7,347 nt of DNA from assembly GCA_947305825.1 (NCBI GenBank), contig CAMZET010000067.1, forward strand, positions 1 through 7,347, in the 5' to 3' direction. Positions 1 to 5,909 of this stretch are shown in pieces. Source of the DNA: an uncultured Verrucomicrobiota bacterium (GTDB lineage Bacteria > Verrucomicrobiota > Kiritimatiellia > RFP12 > UBA1067). Each line of letters starts with the position of its first letter. Within the stretch, counting starts at the first letter, position 1. Under the pieces are notes generated by a model. It searched no databases, had not been told where the DNA came from, and saw nothing but the letters and a program-made list of their open reading frames with translations. The position numbers and the translations under genes were made by a program.

Positions 1-108
1 GAAGCTGAAGCGCCCGCGCCCGCCGCTGAAGCAGCTGCGCCCGCCGCTGAAGCGCCCGCGCCCGCGCCGGAGACGCCACCTGCCGAGACGCCCGCCGACA
101 ACCAATAA
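1..108 (+). CDS. C-terminal tail of an unidentified protein, Ala/Pro/Glu-rich (5' end outside window)
   Basis: An open frame enters from the left edge in frame 1 and stops at TAA (106-108), giving 35 visible residues. The tail is almost entirely Ala, Pro and Glu: three heptad units of the form AEAPAPA, AEAAAPA, AEAPAPA, then a PETPPAETPADNQ end. Such tails are normally disordered. They occur as C-terminal extensions on many bacterial proteins, including ribosomal and envelope proteins, so the function cannot be read from this piece. The tail does not resemble the conserved end of PheS, the usual upstream partner of PheT. The gene ends 32 nt before pheT and could be co-transcribed with it. I am fairly sure it is coding, because the frame is open, the repeat unit is a multiple of three and the substitutions are largely synonymous or conservative. 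I am unsure of its identity. Confidence 0.65.
   Translation, partial: EAEAPAPAAEAAAPAAEAPAPAPETPPAETPADNQ
4..66 (+). repeat. Three tandem 21-bp repeats encoding the heptad AEAPAPA
   Basis: Units lie at 4-24, 25-45 and 46-66. The first and third are identical over their first 20 bases. The middle one is diverged and changes a Pro to Ala. Because the unit is seven codons, copy-number changes keep the frame. The array may continue upstream of the window, which cannot be seen here. Confidence 0.8.
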
Positions 109-140
109 ACTCTGCAAACCGCCAAGACTGAAACGAAGAT

Positions 141-2570
141 ATGAGGCTACCGCTTAGCTGGCTGAACGAATACGTAAAAGTCGACGACATCGAACCGAGC
201 GAACTCGCGGAGCGCCTGACGCGCGCCGGTCTTCAGGTAGAGGCCGTCGAGACAATAGGTCCCGCGCCGCTTTCCGACGACTTCGTGGTCGTGGAAGTGT
301 CCGAATGCGCCGCGCACCCGGACTCCGACCATCTCCACGTGCTGAAGGTCACGGACTCGCGCGAGACGTGGCAGGTCGTGTGCGGCGCGCCCAACGCCCG
401 CGCTGGGATGAAGACCGCGTTCGCCAAGATAGGCGCCGTCATTCCGGAGGGCGGCTTCAAAATCAAGAAAGGCAAGCTCCGCGGCGTCGAAAGCTTCGGC
501 ATGTGCTGTTCGTACCGCGAGCTCGGCTACGGCTCGGACCACTCCGGCATCATCGATTTTCCGCCTGAAACGCCGACAGGCGCTTTCGTGCGCGATGTCA
601 TCGGCGGCGAAAAACCCGAGACCGTCCTCGACGTCGAAATAACCTGGAACCGCCCCGACGCCCTTTCCGTCATCGGCCTCGCGCGCGAATTCGCCGCCAT
701 ACTGCACCGTGACCTCCGCCTCCCGGACGTCGATTTCACCGAAGACGAGACGCCCGTCGAGAGCGAAGTCAAAGTGATTGTGGAAGAGAAGGTGAAATGC
801 CCGCGTTACACGGCGCGCGTAGTCACTTACGTGGAAGACGGCCCGTCGCCCGAAGTCATGGCGAAGCGGCTGGAGCTGTGCGGCGTCAGGTCGCTAGGCC
901 TGGTCGTCGACGTCACGAACTACGTGATGCTCGAACTAGGCCAGCCGCTCCACGCTTTCGACCACCGCACACTCAAAGACCGCACGATTGTCGTGCGCAA
1001 TGCCCGCGAAGGCGAGAAGATGACAACTCTAGACGGCATCGAGCGCGTCCTCGACCCTTCGATGCTGATGATTTGCGACGCGGAAAAGCCCAATGCCGTG
1101 GCCGGCGTGATGGGCGGCGAGGGAAGCGGCATCGCGCCAGGCACGACGTCGGTAATGCTGGAGAGTGCCCTCTTCGAGCCGCAATCCACGAAATTCACCG
1201 CCACCAAACTCGGCATCGCCTCGGAAGCGGCCTACCGCTACATTCGCGGCGTGGACAAGGACCTCGCCGACTTCGCCTCGCGCCGCGCCGCGCACCTGCT
1301 GCAGAAATACGGCAAGGCGCGCATCGCAAAAGGCGTCATCGACGCCGACTTCCGCGCCAAACCCCTCAACGCCGACGTCTCGCTCGACTTCGAGCGCGCC
1401 CGCCGCCTTATCGGCATACCCGTCGGCAACGACGCGATGGTCTTCATCCTCCGTTCCCTCGGCCTCGTCCCGCGCTCCGAAAAAACGCTCTTCGCCGCCG
1501 AGAAGTCAGTTGCGTTCGGCATTCCGTCCTGGAGATACGACCTCGAACTGGAGGCTGATTTAGTCGAGGAAATCGCCCGCGTCTACGGCCTGGACAACAT
1601 TCCGGACAAGATGCCCGGCGCACCGTCGGTCTCGCCGCTGTCGGACGACCATTTCAAGGCTCGTACCCGTCTCCGCGACCTCTGCACCGCCCTCGGATTC
1701 ACGGAAGCGATGCACTATTCCTTCCTTTCGGAGAAGGAACTCGACGGTTTCGACGTGCGCGACAAAGAGAAGCGTCTCGTGATTCCTGACCCCGTGTCGG
1801 CGGACTTCGGCGTGATGAGGCCGTCGCTCCTGCCGCAGCTGATGGCCAGCCTCGGCAGGAACTCTTCGCACCAGGTTGATGGCGCTATGCTCTTCGAAGT
1901 CGGCAAAGTGTTCGACGCTCGCCCCGGCGAGGCGGAGCGGCTCTCGCTCGGTTTCGTGGGGCCTGTCGGCCGCGAGACGCTCAACCGCCGGGCCGCCGTC
2001 TCGGAAGAAGAAGCGGTTCTGTGGATGAAAGGCGCTGTCGAGGAGCTTGTGCGCCGGCTGCACGCCGGAAAGCTGGAGTTCAAGCCAGAAGACCATCCGG
2101 CGTTTGCGGCGGGCGCGTCGCTCGCGGTGGTGCTAAACGCCCGCCGCATCGGCATCCTCGGCGCACTTTCCGCGAAAATGCGCCATCCATACCGCCTCAC
2201 GACGCAGATGGCACTTTGCGAACTGGATTTGGAGCCGCTTCTCAAGCGATATTCCGCGACGGGCAAGGTCGCCGCCACGGCACCCTTCCCGCTCGTCAGG
2301 CGCGACATCGCCATACTCGCCGCTCCGGGCGTCTCGCACGAAACCATAGACAAGGCAATCCGCCGCAACGGCGGCAAGGACTTGTCCAAAGTGACGCTGT
2401 TCGACATATTCAAACCGAAGGACGCGCCGAAGGGAACGCGCTCGCTCGCCTATTCCCTCGAATTCCGCTCCGCAGAGCGCACGCTCACCGATGCGGAAGT
2501 CGCCAAGTCCTTCCAGCGCGTCGTCGATGCCCTCAAGGCGACCGAAGGTATCGAAGTGAGGGAAAGCTGA
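141..2570 (+). CDS. pheT: Phenylalanyl-tRNA synthetase beta subunit
   Basis: PheT is the large subunit of the cytoplasmic alpha2-beta2 enzyme that charges tRNA-Phe; it binds the tRNA and carries the editing site for mis-charged tyrosine. At 809 residues it matches the bacterial form (about 795-800). Domains in order: an OB-fold EMAP/tRNA-binding domain near 40-150 (VEVSECAAHPDSDHLHVLKV, CGAPN), the B3/B4 editing domain near 215-390 (DVTNYVMLELGQPLHAFD at 257-274, GVMGGEGSGI at 322-331, YRYIRGVD at 365-372), the B5 domain near 410-485 (PSWRYDLELEADLVEEIARVYG), a catalytic-like core near 500-690, and the FDX-ACB anticodon-binding domain from about 715 (PFPLVRRDIAIL) to the end. The start ATG gives the canonical N-terminus MRLPLSWLNEYV; only a weak purine stretch (GAAACGAAG) precedes it. 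The partner pheS is not recognisable in the short upstream stretch. The gene is intact, and the identification is close to certain. Confidence 0.97.
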   Translation: MRLPLSWLNEYVKVDDIEPSELAERLTRAGLQVEAVETIGPAPLSDDFVVVEVSECAAHPDSDHLHVLKVTDSRETWQVVCGAPNARAGMKTAFAKIGAVIPEGGFKIKKGKLRGVESFGMCCSYRELGYGSDHSGIIDFPPETPTGAFVRDVIGGEKPETVLDVEITWNRPDALSVIGLAREFAAILHRDLRLPDVDFTEDETPVESEVKVIVEEKVKCPRYTARVVTYVEDGPSPEVMAKRLELCGVRSLGLVVDVTNYVMLELGQPLHAFDHRTLKDRTIVVRNAREGEKMTTLDGIERVLDPSMLMICDAEKPNAVAGVMGGEGSGIAPGTTSVMLESALFEPQSTKFTATKLGIASEAAYRYIRGVDKDLADFASRRAAHLLQKYGKARIAKGVIDADFRAKPLNADVSLDFERARRLIGIPVGNDAMVFILRSLGLVPRSEKTLFAAEKSVAFGIPSWRYDLELEADLVEEIARVYGLDNIPDKMPGAPSVSPLSDDHFKARTRLRDLCTALGFTEAMHYSFLSEKELDGFDVRDKEKRLVIPDPVSADFGVMRPSLLPQLMASLGRNSSHQVDGAMLFEVGKVFDARPGEAERLSLGFVGPVGRETLNRRAAVSEEEAVLWMKGAVEELVRRLHAGKLEFKPEDHPAFAAGASLAVVLNARRIGILGALSAKMRHPYRLTTQMALCELDLEPLLKRYSATGKVAATAPFPLVRRDIAILAAPGVSHETIDKAIRRNGGKDLSKVTLFDIFKPKDAPKGTRSLAYSLEFRSAERTLTDAEVAKSFQRVVDALKATEGIEVRES

Positions 2571-2639
2571 TTTGAAAGGACGTTGGCCCTGCGGTGCACG
2601 CGGATTGAGCAGACATTTCTTCGACCGACATTTTGAATA

Positions 2640-2655
2640 GGGGCTTTCGGGCCCC
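2640..2655 (+). terminator. Hairpin with UUCG loop downstream of pheT, possible terminator
   Basis: A perfect GGGGC/GCCCC stem encloses TTTCGG. With one U-G wobble pair it becomes a 6-bp stem closed by the very stable UUCG tetraloop, a common terminator loop. The following bases are GACTTGGG, so there is no U-tract, and the hairpin lies 70 nt after the pheT stop. It may instead be a leader structure of the next transcript. Confidence 0.35.
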
Positions 2656-2724
2656 GACTTGGGAACGACGGGTTCCGGGGATTCTGCGCTACGGCATTGC
2701 GGGGCTTCTTATCCGCAGAGGAAG

Positions 2725-2730
2725 AAAGGA
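2725..2730 (+). promoter_or_regulatory. Ribosome binding site that fixes the start at 2740
   Basis: AAAGGA lies 9 nt before ATG 2740, within a longer purine run (GAGGAAGAAAGGAAG). It supports this ATG over the in-frame ATG at 2659, and translation from here begins directly with a classical signal peptide. Confidence 0.75.
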
Positions 2731-2739
2731 AGAACGGGA

Positions 2740-3621
2740 ATGAAAGCAAAAGAGACGATAAAGGTGATAGCGCTTGCGGCGCTGGTTGCGTTTTTCGGAA
2801 CGGCCGCCCTCGCCGCCGGCGGCTTCGCATCCACTCCCTCTGCGGCGAAAAAGGCCCTCAAGGCTTCCGTGGGCAAGCCCATTAGCCGCGGATGGGTCTT
2901 CATAGAGGGCAAATACATTCCGCCGCCTTACAAGGTAATGCGGCTCGGAACGGTAATCCGCATAAACGAGCACCAGGTAACCGGCGAAATCATTCCCTGG
3001 GAAGAGTTCGTCAAGACGCAGGACGCCTCCAAAATCAAGCGGACGCAGACGGGCGGCGGAGCCGCCGAGTCCGAAGCGGCAGCGGAACCGGAGCCCGAAC
3101 CCGAACCCGAGCCAGAACCAGACCTCCTCTCGTCCGACGACGACGATTGGGAATCCTCGCTCGACGACCTCTTCGGCGACGATTCGGCTCCGAAGAAATC
3201 CTCTTCCGGAAAGAGCCAGAAGAGCGGCTACAAGCCGCGTCCGAAAAAGCCGACCGTGACCGTGACGTACTCGCTCGAGGGCGAGTTCGAGCCGAACGCG
3301 AAGTCGCAGGCGCTTCTCGCCAAGCTCAACGACTACCGCACCAAGATTGACGCTGGTCTGCGTTCCGGCGGCTGCTACTTCTTCTCGCCGCGCTATTCGC
3401 CGGTCGCCGTCGATGCGGGAGCCACGCGCCTCATGGTACAGAAACTGCCCGACATCATGAAAGCGGCCGACTCCAAGCAATCGCTCTACCAGGCCGCTCG
3501 CTCGGCAGGCCTCATGTACATCACCCCGAAACTCGCGGTTGAACTCTACAAGAACAAGGTCGACTACATTACAATCCAGCAGCGCAGCCGCGACAAGAAA
3601 GATTCCTCATGGGCGAAGTAG
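2740..3621 (+). CDS. Exported protein of unknown function with (Glu-Pro)6 and acidic linker
   Basis: I do not recognise a named family. The 293-residue product starts with a signal peptide: basic MKAK, a hydrophobic stretch at about 8-25 and an Ala-x-Ala-like cleavage region near 26 (TAALAA). No Cys follows, so it is not an obvious lipoprotein. A small folded segment follows at about 47-90 (RGWVFIEGKYIPPPYKVMRL, then VIRINEHQV), reminiscent of short beta-rich 'GKYIPPPY' segments. Next comes a disordered linker: six Glu-Pro pairs at 116-127, an Asp-rich patch (SSDDDDWESSLDDLFGDD, 131-148) and a Lys/Ser stretch to about 170. A C-terminal domain (about 172-280) has predicted helix (LLAKLNDYRTKIDAGLRSGG, ITPKLAVELYKNKVDYITI). 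The protein probably acts in the periplasm or at the cell surface. An in-frame upstream ATG at 2659 would bury the signal peptide behind 27 residues and is less likely. The last 13 nt overlap the glycosyltransferase gene, suggesting translational coupling. Confidence 0.85.
   Translation: MKAKETIKVIALAALVAFFGTAALAAGGFASTPSAAKKALKASVGKPISRGWVFIEGKYIPPPYKVMRLGTVIRINEHQVTGEIIPWEEFVKTQDASKIKRTQTGGGAAESEAAAEPEPEPEPEPEPDLLSSDDDDWESSLDDLFGDDSAPKKSSSGKSQKSGYKPRPKKPTVTVTYSLEGEFEPNAKSQALLAKLNDYRTKIDAGLRSGGCYFFSPRYSPVAVDAGATRLMVQKLPDIMKAADSKQSLYQAARSAGLMYITPKLAVELYKNKVDYITIQQRSRDKKDSSWAK
3085..3120 (+). repeat. Six tandem Glu-Pro codon pairs
   Basis: Six consecutive GAR-CCN hexanucleotides encode (Glu-Pro)6 within the exported protein. 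Codons vary (GAA/GAG, CCG/CCC/CCA), so the peptide repeat looks maintained rather than freshly slipped. Glu-Pro runs form stiff, extended spacers, as in TonB-like periplasm-spanning segments; that role is only an analogy here. Confidence 0.8.
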
Positions 3622-4679
3622 CAATACTGATTCCCGCCTACAACCCGGACGAGAAGCTGCTCGCGCTCCTGCCGAAGCTGCGCGAGCGCTTTTCGCGCAT
3701 CGTCCTGGTAGACGACGGCTCTACTTCCGGACGCGACATATTCCCGAAGGCCGAGAAGTTCGTCGAGAAAATCCTTGTCCACGAACGCAACCGCGGCAAA
3801 GGCGTCGCCCTGAAGACGGGCCTCAGATACATCGGCGACTCCGCCGACGTCGTGACGGCGGACGCCGACGGCCAGCACACGCCGGACGACATCGCGCGCG
3901 TCGCAGAAGCTCTCCAGACGCATCGCGGCGGACTCGTCCTCGGCGTCAGGGCGTTCACCGGCAAAGTGCCGCTCAGGAGCCGTTTCGGCAATTTCTGGAC
4001 GCGCTGGCTCTTCTTCCTCATGACGCGCCTGATGATTCGCGACACGCAGACAGGCCTGCGCGGCATTCCTTCTTCACTCGTCAACCACATCGCATCCATC
4101 CCCGGCGAACGCTACGAGTATGAAATGGCCATGCTCGCCGACGCGCGCCGCCACGACGAAAAACCCCTCCAAATCCCCATCGAGACAGTCTACATAGAAG
4201 AAAACGCGACCAGCCATTTCAACCCGCTGCTGGACACCATCAGAATCTACCGCTCGCTCATCCACTTCTGCCTCTCCTCCATCATTGGCTTCGTGCTTGA
4301 CAACGCGGTGTTCACGCTCGTGATTTGGGGTCTGGCAGGACATCCTACGCTTCTGCGACGCTACGACATCGCCCTCGCCTTCATCCTGGCGCGGCTCGTC
4401 TCGGCAAACTTCAACTACCTCTACAACAAGTTCGTGGTATTCAAAAAGCGGGTCAAGCGCAACACTGGCCACAGCTATCTCAAATATTGGGCTCTGGTAC
4501 TGGCAATTGCGCTCTGCGGCTACGTATTCACCACCGCTTTCTCGTTCCTTCTCGACGCGAAGGGCTTTGCCATCACAATCGTCAAAATCGTAGTCGAGAC
4601 ATTCCTCTTTTTCCTGAGCTACTACATACAAAGGCGGTTCGTGTTCCGTTCGCGCAAGCGCAAACACGTCGCAAAGTAA
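3609..4679 (+). CDS. Glycosyltransferase family 2 fused to GtrA-like membrane domain
   Basis: The 356-residue protein has two parts. Residues 1 to about 215 are a GT-A fold family 2 glycosyltransferase of the dolichyl-phosphate mannose synthase/undecaprenyl-phosphate sugar type. Visible motifs are the nucleotide-binding VDDGS (34-38), RNRGKG (60-65), the metal-binding DADGQH (85-90), and the acceptor-loop DTQTGLRGI (145-153) with RYEYEM (168-173). Residues about 217-347 match the GtrA family: four hydrophobic segments near 217-240, 252-270, 292-313 and 320-340, with the characteristic SANFNYLYNKFVVF and SYYIQRRFVF stretches, and a basic C-tail (RSRKRKHVAK). Known relatives move sugar from a nucleotide donor to a polyprenyl-phosphate, and GtrA proteins are thought to flip the product. 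The fused arrangement is found in other bacteria. ATG 3609 starts right at the first beta strand, and only a weak GAAAGA precedes it, consistent with coupling to the overlapping upstream gene. The donor sugar cannot be told from sequence. Confidence 0.93.
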   Translation: MGEVAILIPAYNPDEKLLALLPKLRERFSRIVLVDDGSTSGRDIFPKAEKFVEKILVHERNRGKGVALKTGLRYIGDSADVVTADADGQHTPDDIARVAEALQTHRGGLVLGVRAFTGKVPLRSRFGNFWTRWLFFLMTRLMIRDTQTGLRGIPSSLVNHIASIPGERYEYEMAMLADARRHDEKPLQIPIETVYIEENATSHFNPLLDTIRIYRSLIHFCLSSIIGFVLDNAVFTLVIWGLAGHPTLLRRYDIALAFILARLVSANFNYLYNKFVVFKKRVKRNTGHSYLKYWALVLAIALCGYVFTTAFSFLLDAKGFAITIVKIVVETFLFFLSYYIQRRFVFRSRKRKHVAK

Positions 4680-4723
4680 GCAGGCAGCCGGGCCAAAACT
4701 CTACAAACCAACCAACAAATCCC

Positions 4724-4730
4724 GAAAGGG
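4724..4730 (+). promoter_or_regulatory. Ribosome binding site of the epimerase gene
   Basis: GAAAGGG lies 9 nt before ATG 4740 in the 60-nt gap after the glycosyltransferase gene. The gap shows no clear terminator, so read-through from the upstream genes is likely. Confidence 0.65.
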
Positions 4731-4739
4731 CCAGTCACC

Positions 4740-5909
4740 ATGAAGACGACATATTGGCAGAAATGGAACAAGACGTACATCGAAGAACTCAAGGACAACA
4801 TCTTGCCCTTCTGGATGGAGCACGGCTGGGACAAGGTCAACGGCGGCGTGTACACATGCGTGGACCGCGACGGCTCGTTGATGGACTCCACGAAGTCCGT
4901 CTGGTTCCAGGGGCGCTGCGGATGGATGTTCGCCCATGCGTACAACCATGTGCGCCGCAACAAGAAGTGGCTGGAGTTTTCGCGCTCCTGCTGCGATTTC
5001 CTGGAAGCACACTGCTTTGACACCGACGGGCGGGCATTCTTCGAGGTGACCGCCGAAGGCGTCGGGCTGCGCAAGCGCCGCTACGTGTTCTCCGAATGCT
5101 TCGCCGCCATAGCGTATGCGGAATACTCCCTCGCCTCCGGCGAAAAGGAGTGGGCGGACAAGGCGGTCGCGCTCTTCAAGCGCATTCAGTCCTTCGTCGC
5201 AGACTCCGACAAGTGGATGCCGTCGAAGTACACGAAGGCGGTCGTCGCGCAGGGGCACTCGCTCACGATGATTCTCATCAACGTCGCGAACGTCCTGAAG
5301 CAAGTCTCCGACGACCCGGTTCTCGACGAGCAGATTACGACGTCAATCGGGCTCTTGACGAAATATTTCATCCATCCGGAGTTCAAGGCGCTGCTGGAGA
5401 CGGTCGGGCCCAACGGCGAGTTCATCGACACGAATGCCGGGCGCACAATCAACCCCGGCCACTGCATTGAGACGAGCTGGTTCCTCATGGATGTCGCTGT
5501 CGAGCGCAACGACAAGGAACTTCTCAAGACCGCGCTTCAGATTCTCGACTGGTCGTGGGCGTGGGGATGGGACAAGAAATACGGCGGCATAATCTCGTTC
5601 AAGGACTGCCGCAACCTTCCGCCGCAGTGCTACGAGCAGGACATGAAGTTCTGGTGGCCGCAGTGCGAAACCATCATTGCGATGGCCTACGCCTACAAGC
5701 TTACCGGCGACAAGCGCTACGAGGAACGGCACAAGCTCGTGAGCGACTGGACGTGGAAGCATATGCGCGACAAGAAATACCCTGAATGGTACGGCTATCT
5801 GCATCGCGACGGCACTGTTGCGCAGCCGGCCAAGGGGAACATTTTCAAGGGTCCGTTCCATATTCCGAGGATGCTTGTGAAAGCCTGGGAGCTTACGAAA
5901 GATTTGTAA
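4740..5909 (+). CDS. N-acylglucosamine 2-epimerase (AGE/RnBP) family protein
   Basis: This 389-residue cytoplasmic protein belongs to the AGE superfamily of (alpha/alpha)6-barrel sugar epimerases and isomerases. Members interconvert N-acetylglucosamine and N-acetylmannosamine, or act on mannose/fructose or cellobiose. Family landmarks are present in order: WFQGRCGWMFAHAYN (55-69, with the substrate-binding Arg59), the INPGHCIETSWFL block (237-249, His241), KFWWPQCE (303-310), EWYGYLHRDG (349-358) and the C-terminal KGPFHIPR (370-377, His374). His241 and His374 match the two histidines regarded as the acid/base pair in AGE enzymes. The NPGH-x-IE form points to AGE rather than cellobiose 2-epimerase, which usually has a GHD-[IV]E version; this is a judgement by eye. 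Length matches the family (about 390-420). The protein has ten Cys, many near the active-site motifs. The TAA stop overlaps the next start by one base. Exact substrate is unproven. Confidence 0.92.
   Translation: MKTTYWQKWNKTYIEELKDNILPFWMEHGWDKVNGGVYTCVDRDGSLMDSTKSVWFQGRCGWMFAHAYNHVRRNKKWLEFSRSCCDFLEAHCFDTDGRAFFEVTAEGVGLRKRRYVFSECFAAIAYAEYSLASGEKEWADKAVALFKRIQSFVADSDKWMPSKYTKAVVAQGHSLTMILINVANVLKQVSDDPVLDEQITTSIGLLTKYFIHPEFKALLETVGPNGEFIDTNAGRTINPGHCIETSWFLMDVAVERNDKELLKTALQILDWSWAWGWDKKYGGIISFKDCRNLPPQCYEQDMKFWWPQCETIIAMAYAYKLTGDKRYEERHKLVSDWTWKHMRDKKYPEWYGYLHRDGTVAQPAKGNIFKGPFHIPRMLVKAWELTKDL

Larger units (their letters stand above)
2571..2739 (+). other. Non-coding gap with three short hairpins (possible terminator or leader)
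   Basis: This 169-nt stretch separates pheT from the next gene. It holds three small inverted repeats: 2640-2655, 2662-2676 (GGAAC/GTTCC) and 2698-2717 (TGCGG/CCGCA). The last ends a few bases before the ribosome binding site. A promoter for the downstream genes is expected here, but I cannot find a convincing -35/-10 pair: TTGAGC at 2605 and the AT-richer TTTTGAATAG at 2631-2640 are too far apart for a standard sigma-70 site. No tRNA or known riboswitch is evident. Confidence 0.5.

Noticed and set aside
797..1558. Overlapping + strand open frame (253 codons) inside pheT
   Set aside because: It is a very Arg/Pro-rich frame-shifted shadow of the conserved PheT B3/B4 and B5 domains, with no ribosome binding site or recognisable motif.
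2605..2640. Possible sigma-70 promoter (TTGAGC at 2605 and TTGAAT at 2633)
   Set aside because: The spacing between the boxes is about 22 nt, well beyond the usual 16-18, and the -10 match is weak.
2660..2690. GGTTCC stretch resembling a tRNA T-arm
   Set aside because: The surrounding bases do not form an acceptor, D or anticodon arm, so no tRNA cloverleaf can be drawn.
2659..2739. Upstream in-frame ATG at 2659 as the start of the exported protein
   Set aside because: It would add 27 polar residues before the signal peptide and lacks a good ribosome binding site. ATG 2740 has AAAGGA at 9-nt spacing and starts directly with MKAK plus a hydrophobic stretch.
2689..3480. Open frame on the - strand (263 codons) opposite the exported-protein gene
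   Set aside because: Its product is an Arg/Val/Gly/Leu-rich low-complexity sequence mirroring the Glu-Pro and Asp-rich region of the + strand gene. The + strand gene has a signal peptide and a good ribosome binding site.
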